64,000 nt of DNA, taken from contig NZ_QNRF01000002.1 in the NCBI RefSeq assembly GCF_003314975.1, forward strand, positions 124,001-188,000, in the 5' to 3' direction. The position numbers and the translations under genes are program-made. This document shows positions 28,414 to 37,461 of this stretch, piece after piece. How positions within the stretch are numbered: position 1 is the stretch's first letter; every line of letters begins with the position of its first letter. The notes under the pieces were generated by a model. That model was not told the DNA's origin, did no database searches, and worked only from the letters and a program-made list of their open reading frames with translations. The stretch comes from Marinomonas aquiplantarum. Lineage in GTDB: Bacteria; Pseudomonadota; Gammaproteobacteria; Pseudomonadales; Marinomonadaceae.

Positions 28414-28635
28414 ATGGAGCAGAAAAATCATCTAGGGTGTGAACAATATAATGGCATCAGCAATATACCTTTTCCATGCCCTTCGAAGACTGAGCAGCAG
28501 AAAAAAGAGCAGGCTTTTTATGAAGAGCACAGTAGTGAGGCTTGGTTTGTCGGAACGGGACAGTTTGTTAAAAGTGTGAAAAGAATCTTTGGTTTTAAGT
28601 GTCGGAATGGCAATCGGAAAGAGAGTGTTGATTAG
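28414..28635 (+). CDS. Small hypothetical protein
   Basis: 73 aa from ATG 28414, well supported by SD GGGAGG 9 bases upstream. It has a hydrophilic N-terminal half with two Cys (GCEQYNG, FPCPSK), a Glu/Lys-rich middle and a basic C-terminus (KRIFGFKCRNGNRK). I do not recognise it. It lies between the LysR gene and epmA in the epmA direction, 77 bp before epmA. Confidence 0.6.
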   Translation: MEQKNHLGCEQYNGISNIPFPCPSKTEQQKKEQAFYEEHSSEAWFVGTGQFVKSVKRIFGFKCRNGNRKESVD

Positions 28636-28712
28636 TATGATGTCTCATAAATTTATAAAGGCCGGCGCGATAAATTTGCTATGATGGGCTTTATTTTTTA
28701 GGACGTTTTCCT

Positions 28713-29687
28713 ATGTATGATGCTGCATCATGGCAACCCAGTGCCGAGCTTTCTGTGTTGCGTCAACGCGCGGACTTATTTGGCAAAATACGACAATTCT
28801 TTGCTGAGCAAGAGGTGATGGAAGTGGACACTCAGTGTTTGTCTCTGGCAAGTATTTCTGACCCCCACATAGAAGTGCTCACCGCCCATACCCGCTCTAT
28901 GGGGCAAGACCTCACCTATTATCTGCAAACCTCACCTGAGTACGCCATGAAGCGATTGTTGTGTGCAGGCGCAGGTTCGATATATCAATTAGGTAAGGTC
29001 TTCAGAGCCGAGGAGATGGGCCGTCGCCACAGTATCGAATTTACTATGTTGGAGTGGTATCGCGTTGACTTGGATCATTGGCAATTGATGGCTGAAATCG
29101 AAGCCTTGTTGCAAGCTGTGATCGAGCCAAGCCTCCAATGTGAATACCTCAGTTATCAGCAAGCTTTTATCGACTTTACCGGACTAGACCCTTGGCAGGT
29201 GAGTCTTGAGGCGTTGCAAGCCTGCGCACATCAAGCAACCGAATACGGCCTGCAAGAAGAGGACAGAGACACCTTGTTAGAGCTGATTTTTGCTAGCGTG
29301 ATTGAACCCAAAATTGGTCAGAGGCAGCCTTGTTTTATTCACAGTTATCCAGCGTCTCAGGCGGCACTTGCAAAGTTACAACAGGATTCTGCAGGCAATC
29401 TCGTCGCCGCACGCTTTGAACTTTATTGGCAAGGTATGGAACTGGCGAACGGCTATTATGAATTGACTGATGCACAGGAACAGGCGGCACGTTTTGCGCA
29501 AGATAAAGCACAAAGACAGGTGTCTGAATCGGTTGAACGCCAATTCGATGAACGCTTGATTAGTGCCTTGATCCAGGGAATGCCTGATTGTGCTGGGGTG
29601 GCGTTAGGTGTTGATCGTCTGCTCATGCTAATCTGTGGCAAAAAGGACATTGCCGAGGTGTTGGCGTTTGCTCATGAACGGGCTTAA
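28713..29687 (+). CDS. epmA: EF-P lysine lysyltransferase EpmA (GenX/PoxA)
   Basis: 324 aa. It is a class II lysyl-tRNA synthetase-like core without the anticodon domain. Motif 2 region (YQLGKVFRAEEMGRRHSIEFTMLEWY) and motif 3 (GVALGVDRLLMLI) are present, with the EMELANGYYELTD-type lysine site (GMELANGYYELTD). It activates (R)-beta-lysine and attaches it to Lys34 of EF-P. Its partners epmB and efp are at 17.3-19.1 kb. Confidence 0.96.
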   Translation: MYDAASWQPSAELSVLRQRADLFGKIRQFFAEQEVMEVDTQCLSLASISDPHIEVLTAHTRSMGQDLTYYLQTSPEYAMKRLLCAGAGSIYQLGKVFRAEEMGRRHSIEFTMLEWYRVDLDHWQLMAEIEALLQAVIEPSLQCEYLSYQQAFIDFTGLDPWQVSLEALQACAHQATEYGLQEEDRDTLLELIFASVIEPKIGQRQPCFIHSYPASQAALAKLQQDSAGNLVAARFELYWQGMELANGYYELTDAQEQAARFAQDKAQRQVSESVERQFDERLISALIQGMPDCAGVALGVDRLLMLICGKKDIAEVLAFAHERA

Positions 29688-29712
29688 TCCAATTGCGTAA
29701 AATGAGGTTTTG

Positions 29713-32001
29713 GTGAGCAAATTATCCGATACGTTGAGTGAGGCTGCCGCTTTATCTGTTGCCCCTAGAAAAATCATCGTCCTGTCTTTGTTGGCGATAT
29801 TGTTATTGGTGATTGTCATCATCTGGAAGGGCGGTGAGGCACTCAAGAATCGTCAGATTGAAGAATTGCAATTGACGTCAGAAGAGCAACTGGCGCAATT
29901 GGCCAGTGTGATCGAAAGTGCCATCGTTAAGTATCAACACATGCCGACTTTATTGGCGACCAACGGCCGAGTCAAAAAAGCGTTGCGAGATGGTTTTTAT
30001 CAGGATATTTCCCAGTTAAATCTTGAATTAGAGCAAATCAACCGGATTACTGAAGCTTCAGATAGTTATATCTTGAACAAAGACGGCCTCACTATTGCGG
30101 CTTCCAATTATCAAAGTGATGCCAGTTTTATTGGTAATAACTTTGCTTTTAGACCTTATTTCCAACAAGCCATTCAAGGCAAACCTGGTCGTTATTATGC
30201 CTTGGGAACCATGTCCAATCGTCGTGGTTATTATTTTTCCTACCCTGTGGTGGATGATGAAAAAATCATTGGTGTAGCGGTGGTTAAGGTAGACATAAGC
30301 CAATTTGAAAAACGCTTCGCTAATCAAAATTATGATTTTGTCTTACTTGACCCAGATGGTGTTGTCTTTAGCAGTTCGCGACCTAGTTGGCTTTATCAAG
30401 TATTACGCGGGCTGTCGTATAGTGAACTTAAACGTATTGCTGAGTCCAAGCGTTATAAAGATCGCCCCATCGAAAAACTGCCGATTGCCTACCAAAAGCC
30501 GTTAAGTGATACGGCGACCTTAGTGGATGTGCTAGAAACCAATCCGTTGAATGGGGAGCTTGAGCGCCGCTCTTACTTGAAAATGAGTCGACCCATTCAG
30601 CTATTGGGTTTTACCATCTCTATTTTATCTCCATTGCAACTGATCAATGAAGAAATCGCTTTGTGGCGCGCTATTTTTGCCGGTGGCTTAACCATTACAG
30701 GTTTGCTCGCTGGCTTGGCGTTGTTACGGCGTCGAATGCTATTAGAGCGTTATAATGCCAATGAGATGACACGTCACAACCAAGCTTACATTCGTGAGGT
30801 AATCCAGAATACGCAAGCAGGCTTGGTTACTTTGGATGACAAACATTGCATCGAATCCTTTAATCCAGCGATTGAGCAATTGGTCGGACAACCGCTTAGT
30901 GCGCTAATAGGCCAGCCTTTACAGAATGTATTTCACGCGGAAGATCAGCAAAAATTCGCCAATATTTGGCGAGCGGATGATAAATTGGGCATTAAAGTCG
31001 TGACCATGGAAGGGTATTTGCAGTTGGATAGGGTCGATTCCGTTCCCGTTGAGATGACGCTTTGTGAAATGAAACTGCCTAACCGTCGTAGTTACTTGGT
31101 GACTTTTCATGACATGACGGAGCGTAAACGCTATGAACAAGAAGTGATGCAAGCTCAGCTTGAACTGGAAAAACGTGTTCGTGAGCGGACCTTTGAATTA
31201 GAAGAGGCCAACCTGTTGTTGCGCCAAGAAATGGCGGGCCATAAAGATACTCAGCGAGAGTTGATTCAAACCGCTAAGTTAGCAGTGCTAGGACAATTAA
31301 GTGCGGGATTAAACCATGAATTAAATCAGCCTTTAACGGCAATTAGAGCGTTTGCTGGTAATGGTTTGAAGTTTCTCGATCGACAAAATTACCAACAAGC
31401 TCATAACAATCTTGAGCAGATCAATCAGCTGGGCCAACACATGAGTGATATTATCTCTCGTTTCAAGGTGTTTGCTCGTAAAGGGGATGTGCAGCAAGGT
31501 CCTATTGCGGTACAAACCGCCATAATTGGTGCTATCAAGATTATTTCTCCGCGTTATAAAGAAGTTGGCATCGAGCTGCAAGTGCCTGAAGATCAAGGCT
31601 TTATTGTTCATGGAGATATGGTGTTTCTAGAGCAAGTCTTGGTCAATTTATTAGCCAATGCGGCGGACGCTATTCAAGAAGCGAAGAAACACTCAGATGA
31701 CCGTCTACAAAGAGTGTGTATAGAACAAACTGCCAATCAAGATGACGTGACGATTTGTGTTCGAGATTCTGGTGATGGCCTGACCGAGGATGCGATTAAG
31801 CATTTGTTTGAACCTTTCTTTACTTCTAAATCTTCTGGAGTTGGTCTGGGCTTAGGGTTGTCGATCAGTCAGCGAATTGTGGAAGTGATGGGCGGGCAGA
31901 TAAAGGCTCACAATTGTCCTGAAGGTGGCGCAGAATTTGTGGTGGTATTGTCACGTTTCCAATCTAAAAAAATCAGTGAAAGAGAACCGCATGACGGATA
32001 A
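29713..32001 (+). CDS. dctB: C4-dicarboxylate sensor histidine kinase DctB
   Basis: 762 aa from GTG 29713 (SD GAGG at 29704-29707; a TTG one codon earlier is less well spaced). An N-terminal membrane helix and a periplasmic double-Cache-like domain are followed by a second helix (about residues 310-335). Then come a PAS domain (VIQNTQAGLVTLDDKH), a coiled coil, a HisKA H-box (GLNHELNQPLTAIRAFAGN) and HATPase with GVGLGLGLSIS. The domain order is that of DctB. It senses C4-dicarboxylates and phosphorylates DctD, whose gene overlaps its end by 11 bp. Confidence 0.92.
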   Translation: MSKLSDTLSEAAALSVAPRKIIVLSLLAILLLVIVIIWKGGEALKNRQIEELQLTSEEQLAQLASVIESAIVKYQHMPTLLATNGRVKKALRDGFYQDISQLNLELEQINRITEASDSYILNKDGLTIAASNYQSDASFIGNNFAFRPYFQQAIQGKPGRYYALGTMSNRRGYYFSYPVVDDEKIIGVAVVKVDISQFEKRFANQNYDFVLLDPDGVVFSSSRPSWLYQVLRGLSYSELKRIAESKRYKDRPIEKLPIAYQKPLSDTATLVDVLETNPLNGELERRSYLKMSRPIQLLGFTISILSPLQLINEEIALWRAIFAGGLTITGLLAGLALLRRRMLLERYNANEMTRHNQAYIREVIQNTQAGLVTLDDKHCIESFNPAIEQLVGQPLSALIGQPLQNVFHAEDQQKFANIWRADDKLGIKVVTMEGYLQLDRVDSVPVEMTLCEMKLPNRRSYLVTFHDMTERKRYEQEVMQAQLELEKRVRERTFELEEANLLLRQEMAGHKDTQRELIQTAKLAVLGQLSAGLNHELNQPLTAIRAFAGNGLKFLDRQNYQQAHNNLEQINQLGQHMSDIISRFKVFARKGDVQQGPIAVQTAIIGAIKIISPRYKEVGIELQVPEDQGFIVHGDMVFLEQVLVNLLANAADAIQEAKKHSDDRLQRVCIEQTANQDDVTICVRDSGDGLTEDAIKHLFEPFFTSKSSGVGLGLGLSISQRIVEVMGGQIKAHNCPEGGAEFVVVLSRFQSKKISEREPHDG

Positions 32002-33349
32002 AAATCAGGTAATTTTAATTGACGATGAGCAAGCTGTTCGCATGGCTATTTCTCAAACGTTGGCGTTAGAGGACTTTGCTGTGGCTGAGTTCAGTACCAC
32101 ACAAAGCGTTACTGAAAAGCTATCGATAGATTGGCCAGGGGTGATTGTCAGTGATATTAACCTACCCGGACAAAGTGGCTTGGATTTGTTTGAAGAGGTT
32201 AAAAAAATCGATGCGGAAATCCCTTTTATTTTGATCACAGGTCATGGCGACATCAGCATGGCCGTCAGTGCGATCCGTGACGGTGCGTATGATTTTATTG
32301 AAAAACCTTTTTCCAACGAAGATTTTGTTGAGGTAGTTCGACGTGCCAGCGAAAAGCGCCGTTTGACGCTGGAAAACCGTAACTTACGCCTTGAACTCGC
32401 TGCTCAGAATGCGCCAGGTCCACGAATTATCGGTAACACACCAGGGATTCATCGTTTACGTCAGGCACTTTTGCATGTGGCCGATACTGGCGCCGATATT
32501 CTGATTCAAGGGGAAACTGGCACAGGGAAAGAGCTGGTGGCTCGCTACATTCATGAGCACAGTTCCCGTCGCGGTCAACCTTTTGTGGCCATTAACTGTG
32601 GTGCTGTGCCGGATTCTATTATGGAATCGGAGTTGTTTGGTCATGAAAAAGGGGCGTTTACGGACGCTAAAACGCAGCGTATTGGTAAGTTAGAGCACGC
32701 TAATGGCGGTACTTTATTCCTAGACGAAATCGAAAGTATGCCCATGTCCATGCAAATTCGCTTATTGCGTGTGCTGGAAGAAAGACGCTTAGAACGCTTA
32801 GGTTCAAATAAAGCCATTGATTTGGACTTACGTATTTTGGCAGCGACCAAGGTGGATTTGAAGCAACTTAGCGAAGGCGATAGCTTCCGCGAGGATTTGT
32901 ATTATCGACTCAATGTTGTGCGAGTAGATATACCCCCTTTGCGAGAGCGTAAAGATGATATCTCCCTGTTGTGGCAACACTTTTGCCTAGTTGCGACGGC
33001 ACAGTATAAACGTGAATCCGAGCCTTTGTCCGCAGCGCGTATGCACAGTTTGTTAAGTTATGATTGGCCGGGCAATGTGCGTGAGCTAAGGAACTTAGCT
33101 GAACGCTATGTATTGATGGGGGAGGCTGGCTCCTTTGAGTTTGATCAGATTATCATTAATGAAAATAACCCAGGGGTAATGACCTTACCTGAGCAAATGG
33201 AACGTTTTGAAAAAACGTTATTGGAGCAGGAGTTGATTCGTCAAAAGGGCTCAATCAAAGACACCATGGATGCTTTGGGTCTGCCAAGAAAAACCTTGTA
33301 CGACAAGATGCGTAAATATGGTTTAGATAAAGATTTGTACAAACAATAA
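31991..33349 (+). CDS. dctD: Sigma-54-dependent response regulator DctD
   Basis: 452 aa from ATG 31991. The receiver domain has Asp55 in VIVSDINLPG and acidic D11-D12. The AAA+ domain carries Walker A GETGTGKE (174-181), the sigma-54 contact loop GAFTDA (221-226) and GGTLFLDEIE. A Fis-type HTH ends the protein (IKDTMDALGLPRKTLYDKMRKYG). It activates sigma-54 promoters of C4-dicarboxylate transport genes. The dctMQP TRAP operon at 49.6-53.0 kb is the natural target in this window (inference). Confidence 0.94.
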   Translation: MTDKNQVILIDDEQAVRMAISQTLALEDFAVAEFSTTQSVTEKLSIDWPGVIVSDINLPGQSGLDLFEEVKKIDAEIPFILITGHGDISMAVSAIRDGAYDFIEKPFSNEDFVEVVRRASEKRRLTLENRNLRLELAAQNAPGPRIIGNTPGIHRLRQALLHVADTGADILIQGETGTGKELVARYIHEHSSRRGQPFVAINCGAVPDSIMESELFGHEKGAFTDAKTQRIGKLEHANGGTLFLDEIESMPMSMQIRLLRVLEERRLERLGSNKAIDLDLRILAATKVDLKQLSEGDSFREDLYYRLNVVRVDIPPLRERKDDISLLWQHFCLVATAQYKRESEPLSAARMHSLLSYDWPGNVRELRNLAERYVLMGEAGSFEFDQIIINENNPGVMTLPEQMERFEKTLLEQELIRQKGSIKDTMDALGLPRKTLYDKMRKYGLDKDLYKQ

Positions 33350-33612
33350 CCCTCATATAAGTAAAGAAGTGTTAAATTAATAAGGGATTGTTTACTTATG
33401 TAACTGTTTTTTGTAACTTAGAAAGTCATGCCAATGCTTCTTATCATGGATGCTTTCTATCGTTCAGCTTGATATTGCTTAGTAGAAACGGATTAATTGA
33501 GTGTACATCACTGTGTTTTTTGGATAACAAGTATTGTGCTCACTTAGGTAGAAGACACAGATGCAGTTTGTGGTTCTTCTGGTTTTATCTATCTATTCGC
33601 CTTGGGGGCATA

Positions 33613-34377
33613 GTGACGCCTATTATCCGACATGTACTACGTTCATTAGGGCGTACTGGCTTAGTGCTGGCGCTAACTATCTCTGCCATTCTTATCTCTA
33701 TACTGTTAGATACTCTCTTTGCGAAATTATTAGGGCTCGCTCTTGATTTGCATCGTGATGTGATGATGATCATCCTTATTGCGGGTTTAACAACGCCTAT
33801 TTTATCTTGGTATCTGGTGGGGTTGCTGTTGCGTGTCGATGTGATGGAGCGGGAGATGACACAGCTTGCCTCAATCGATAGCCTAACGTCTGTTTACAAC
33901 CGTGGTTATTTCTACAAAAAGAGTTTGACCGCTTTATCATCAAAAGCCAGCTTAAAAAAATCTGGAGTGTCTGCATTTTTTGTACTGGATCTAGATGATT
34001 TTAAACAAATTAATGACCAGCACGGTCACCTCTGTGGAGACCAAGCTCTAGTGGTTTTTGCCGAAGTGTTACGAAGTATCTTTCATTACCCAAACGTCGT
34101 TGCTCGTTTAGGGGGCGATGAATTTGCTGTTTTACTGTGCAATGCCACTGAAGCGGAGGTCGCTAGCTTTGCTCAAAGTGTTTTGGATCGTGTGCGCAAT
34201 GCTGCATTGGTCACCGAACAGGGAACGGTAAACTTCACTGCTAGTATTGGTGTAGCGACGTTTCAAGGGCAAGGCGAACAGGTATTTGAGAAGGCGTTTC
34301 AGACCGCAGATAAAGCCTTATATGAGGTGAAAAGGGCGGGGCGTGACGGCTATAAAATTCAAGCCGTCGATCAGTAA
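33613..34377 (+). CDS. Diguanylate cyclase with two membrane helices (GGDEF)
   Basis: 254 aa from GTG 33613, which has SD GGGGG five bases upstream. The open frame extends to 33388, but the earlier part reads as non-protein (mixed Cys/aromatic, no SD). Two helices (about residues 15-35 and 45-70) precede the GGDEF domain, with SIDSLTSVYNRGYF and the active site LGGDEF. No RxxD inhibitory site is seen. It makes c-di-GMP. The upstream ~260 bp to dctD is AT-rich with no other gene. Confidence 0.85.
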   Translation: MTPIIRHVLRSLGRTGLVLALTISAILISILLDTLFAKLLGLALDLHRDVMMIILIAGLTTPILSWYLVGLLLRVDVMEREMTQLASIDSLTSVYNRGYFYKKSLTALSSKASLKKSGVSAFFVLDLDDFKQINDQHGHLCGDQALVVFAEVLRSIFHYPNVVARLGGDEFAVLLCNATEAEVASFAQSVLDRVRNAALVTEQGTVNFTASIGVATFQGQGEQVFEKAFQTADKALYEVKRAGRDGYKIQAVDQ

Positions 34378-34387
34378 ATTATTTATC

Positions 34388-35239
34388 TTAGCTGTGCCAA
34401 TATAAGCGTTCTGGGTTATCGACAAATATTGCTTGCCTTGTTCTCTCGTCAGGAATCCAGCTCTGTATCAAATCCAGTAGTCTTGCATCGTTTGGTGCTT
34501 GCTCTGGTGTACCTGAAACGTGTGGCCAGTTGCTGCCCCAGATAATGCGTTCAGGGGCATGTTTGATCGCTGCCTTGGTCATATCTGCAACGTCTTCATA
34601 GTCTGGTCCACCAGTGGCTGAGCTTTCATAACAAGCGGCAATCTTGTAATAGCAATTGCCCTTGTCTAAAAGTTTGAGTACCTGTTTGAATTCGGCGCTG
34701 TTGATTTTGACTGGCGGTAAAAACTTACCATGATGATCCAAACTGAAATTGCCTTTGATCTTATTCAATATACTAGCGTGCTCTAAGATTTCTCGACCAT
34801 TGAACTGTACGATACAACTCCAGCCAAATGTTGCAATTTTATCGTTAACAGATAGCAAGTCCTTTAATCTGACGGCGCCTTGGGTCAACTGCATAATGCG
34901 TGCGCCACGGGCGCCCATTTGATGCCACTTTTCCAATTCAGCTTCGCTCGTATCAGGCGTCACCACCACAATGCCACGTGCTTTTTCACCCATACTCTGT
35001 ACCGCATTGAGCAGTACTTGGTTATTTGTTTGATAGGCGTTGGGTTGCGTAATAACTACCTTCTCAATACCTAGCCATGTCATCACTTGCTGATAATCCT
35101 GAAGGTTTGCTGCGTCTACTGGAATAGCTGGTCCCCCCGGTAAGTTTGGATGCTGAGCGTCATAAATGTGTATATGCGTATCAATGCTCCCCTTGGGTAG
35201 TGCAATGTTGGGAGCTTGTCCGTTTAATCGTCTTGTCAT
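34388..35239 (-). CDS. gli: D-galactarolactone isomerase (amidohydrolase family)
   Basis: 283 aa from ATG 35239, chosen because SD AAGGA ends 9 bases before it; ATGs at 35248 and 35245 sit too close. The amidohydrolase metal motif SIDTHIHIYD is near the N-terminus, and IIWGSNWPHVSG and FVDNPERLYW end the barrel. The sequence and neighbour fit GLI of Agrobacterium, which converts galactaro-1,5- to 1,4-lactone. It follows the cycloisomerase gene by 3 bp and is cotranscribed. 2-pyrone-4,6-dicarboxylate lactonase is a close relative, but the setting argues against it. Confidence 0.82.
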   Translation of the reverse strand: MTRRLNGQAPNIALPKGSIDTHIHIYDAQHPNLPGGPAIPVDAANLQDYQQVMTWLGIEKVVITQPNAYQTNNQVLLNAVQSMGEKARGIVVVTPDTSEAELEKWHQMGARGARIMQLTQGAVRLKDLLSVNDKIATFGWSCIVQFNGREILEHASILNKIKGNFSLDHHGKFLPPVKINSAEFKQVLKLLDKGNCYYKIAACYESSATGGPDYEDVADMTKAAIKHAPERIIWGSNWPHVSGTPEQAPNDARLLDLIQSWIPDERTRQAIFVDNPERLYWHS

Positions 35240-35251
35240 GTTCATCATTCC

Positions 35252-36391
35252 TTATACTTTAGGGCGGTACTTCGCCAGTTCCTCTGGGCGGATTTCAATC
35301 CCTAAACCATGGCCTTGTGGCACGGTTAAATAGCCATCGTTAAGCTCAAAAGGTTGAGTGACAATACTAGAACGGAAAGGATTATGAGTTTGGTCGTACT
35401 CAAAACGTGGGGAATCCGGTGTGCAGCCATAAGAGGGCGGGCTAGGTGGAATGATGGCATGGAAATGCAGACCCGCCGCTAAAGCAACACTCGTCCCCCA
35501 AACATGAGGAACGCAGCGCACTCCATAAATATCACACAAGGTGAGCACTTTTTTTGCTTCACTTAGACCACCGACACCGCATACATCAGGTTGCAAAATA
35601 TCGACAGTATTTTGCTTTAATGCTTCATTGATGCCCCAACGTGTATGCCAAGTTTCACCGCCAGCAAGTGGGATGGCTTGGCTGCTTCTAAGTTTGTGAT
35701 AGCTGCTTAGGGCTTCAGGAACAACCGGCTCTTCAAACCATAACAGGTCGCAATCACTGACCGCATTGGCAACACGTGCGGCATCAATGTGATCATAACC
35801 GTGATTGGCGTCTATCATCAGCTCGATATCCTCACCCAAGCATTGGCGAACGGCTTTGATTGAGGCTATGTCTAGCCCGATGCCAAAACCGATTTTGATT
35901 TTTACGGCCTTGAAGCCCGCTTGTTTATAACCTGACACTTCTTCTAATAAGCTTTCTATGCGATCTTGGCCTACCAAACGAAAACCGCCAGTGGCGTACA
36001 CTGGGATTTGCTCACGAAAAGCGCCCCCTAGTAGCTGGTGAGTTGGACATTGATGATACTTGCCCGCTAGATCCCATAAGGCGATATCAATGCCACTGAT
36101 GGCATTAATGGTGGCGCCGCGTTGGCCTTGATCACGGAAAATATTGTAGAGCTTGAGCCAGATGGGTTCGATGTTTAGAGCATTTTTGCCAATAAGGTGA
36201 GGCTTCATTGCCTGAATGAAGGCATCGTTTACGATACGGTTGCCCAAACATTCTCCCCAGCCGACTAAACCGTTATCGCAATGGATTTCGATCAGTAGGT
36301 GATCTCTTGAGGTAAACAACATAGACGCGGATTCGAACGGCTGTTCAAGTTCATGACTGAGGTGATAAGTAACGATCTCTGTGATTTTCAT
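35252..36391 (-). CDS. gci: D-galactarolactone cycloisomerase (enolase superfamily)
   Basis: 379 aa from ATG 36391. The MLE/mandelate racemase barrel has KIKIGFG (KxK catalytic lysine), DANHGYD, EEPVVPE, GGETWHTRWG and PHVWGTSVALAAGLHF, with THNPFR near the end. These blocks match my memory of Gci of Agrobacterium, which opens galactaro-1,4-lactone to 5-dehydro-4-deoxy-glucarate. The product is the substrate of KdgD encoded at 41.3 kb. The promoter with a TCATACTATGA palindrome stands 80 bp upstream, over the end of the GntR gene. Confidence 0.87.
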   Translation of the reverse strand: MKITEIVTYHLSHELEQPFESASMLFTSRDHLLIEIHCDNGLVGWGECLGNRIVNDAFIQAMKPHLIGKNALNIEPIWLKLYNIFRDQGQRGATINAISGIDIALWDLAGKYHQCPTHQLLGGAFREQIPVYATGGFRLVGQDRIESLLEEVSGYKQAGFKAVKIKIGFGIGLDIASIKAVRQCLGEDIELMIDANHGYDHIDAARVANAVSDCDLLWFEEPVVPEALSSYHKLRSSQAIPLAGGETWHTRWGINEALKQNTVDILQPDVCGVGGLSEAKKVLTLCDIYGVRCVPHVWGTSVALAAGLHFHAIIPPSPPSYGCTPDSPRFEYDQTHNPFRSSIVTQPFELNDGYLTVPQGHGLGIEIRPEELAKYRPKV

Positions 36392-36466
36392 GGCAAATGA
36401 CCCTGTACATCGGTTTATTCTTGTTAGTTGAGGGAAACATAACACAAGTCATTTTAATAAATCCAT

Positions 36467-36483
36467 AAATTCATACTATGATT
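36467..36483 (-). promoter_or_regulatory. Candidate GntR operator copy 1 (gci-gli promoter)
   Basis: AAATTCATACTATGATT, with core palindrome TCATA-C-TATGA at 36471-36481. It overlaps the stop codon of the GntR gene. An identical 17-mer is at 37322-37338. Confidence 0.7.
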
Positions 36484-37201
36484 TTGCGCGTTGTATGTCG
36501 CGCATCAATTTACGATAACGTTCACAACCATTATTAAGATGGACGCGTACCGCTTCTTTAGCCGCTTCTGCATCGCGGGCCTCAATGGCATCCAAAATGG
36601 CTTTGTGTTCACGATTTAGTGACTTATCGATTTCTGGATCACGAGGCAGACCCGCTTCTTCTCTTAGTCGTGCCCGAGGGATAGTGCGTTGTCCAAGGAC
36701 CTCTAAAAAGTCAACAAAGTGTTGGTTGTTAGTGGCTTTGGCAATGGCCAAATGGAACTCGAAATCTTCTTGTTCGGCACTTTCGCCTTTCTGAACTTTT
36801 CGTTCGTAGGCGTCGTAACAGCGATAGATTTCTGCTTCTTGGGCTAATGAACATCTCGCAACGGCAAGCCCCACAGCTTCGATCTCTACAGCGGTTCTGA
36901 GTTCCAAAGACTCTATCGTATCTGTCAGTGTCTGTGTGCTGTTACGTAGTAAAGATGTGAGCTTTTGCTCTGGTTCGGAAACGAATACACCAGCGCCTTG
37001 TTTGGCTTTGACTAGCCCTTCTGCTTTCAAACAGGCAATGGCTTCACGCAGCACGGTACGACTGACGGACAGTTCGCTCATCAACTTGGGTTCCGTTGGT
37101 AGTTTATCACCAGGTTTCATATCCAAGGTGGCAATGCGCTGACGAATTTTCTCTGCCGTTTGTTGCGGCAAACTGGCTTTTACGGTTTTACTTGCTGGCA
37201 T
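36476..37201 (-). CDS. FadR-subfamily GntR regulator of the uronate genes
   Basis: 241 aa. A GntR winged helix (LPTEPKLMSELSVSRTVLREAIACLKAEGLV) is followed by an all-helical FCD domain with metal/ligand residues (FHLAIAKATNNQHF, LNREHKAILDAI). Position between the two uronate operons, plus an exact 17-bp repeat at both promoters, makes it the likely repressor of galacturonate use (inference). UxuR/ExuR/GulR-type proteins share this architecture. Its own start lies 121 bp from operator copy 2, so it may autoregulate. Confidence 0.88.
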   Translation of the reverse strand: MPASKTVKASLPQQTAEKIRQRIATLDMKPGDKLPTEPKLMSELSVSRTVLREAIACLKAEGLVKAKQGAGVFVSEPEQKLTSLLRNSTQTLTDTIESLELRTAVEIEAVGLAVARCSLAQEAEIYRCYDAYERKVQKGESAEQEDFEFHLAIAKATNNQHFVDFLEVLGQRTIPRARLREEAGLPRDPEIDKSLNREHKAILDAIEARDAEAAKEAVRVHLNNGCERYRKLMRDIQRAKS

Positions 37202-37274
37202 GATCTATTGGCCTTTCTAAAACATAAAGATGTTGCTTTTTATGAGCTTAAATATGTTATCACATAATATGAAT

Positions 37275-37300
37275 ACGACTTAATTTACCTGTTAAGTCGT
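37275..37300. promoter_or_regulatory. 9-bp inverted repeat in the GntR/TRAP divergent region
   Basis: ACGACTTAA-N8-TTAAGTCGT is perfect, between the GntR start and the TRAP dctP start. It could be a second operator type or a leader hairpin. Confidence 0.5.
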
Positions 37301-37321
37301 TAAGTTTAAATTAAATTTAAA

Positions 37322-37338
37322 AAATTCATACTATGATT
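37322..37338 (+). promoter_or_regulatory. Candidate GntR operator copy 2 (TRAP/udh promoter)
   Basis: It is an exact copy of the 17-mer at 36467-36483, with core TCATACTATGA at 37326-37336. It stands 124 bp before the dctP start. Confidence 0.7.
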
Positions 37339-37461
37339 ATTGTCTATTCCTGATGTCTTATGCTACAAATAAAAAAGGTTGGATGGTTATCTTTAAGTCT
37401 TAGTCTTAAAGTGGTTATCCAAACAAGTAGAAAAATGACAAGAATAACTGGAGACATAACA

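Noticed and set aside
33388-33612. N-terminal extension of the GGDEF protein
   Set aside because: The open frame has no SD at its start and an odd Cys/aromatic composition; GTG 33613 has a good SD just before the first membrane helix.
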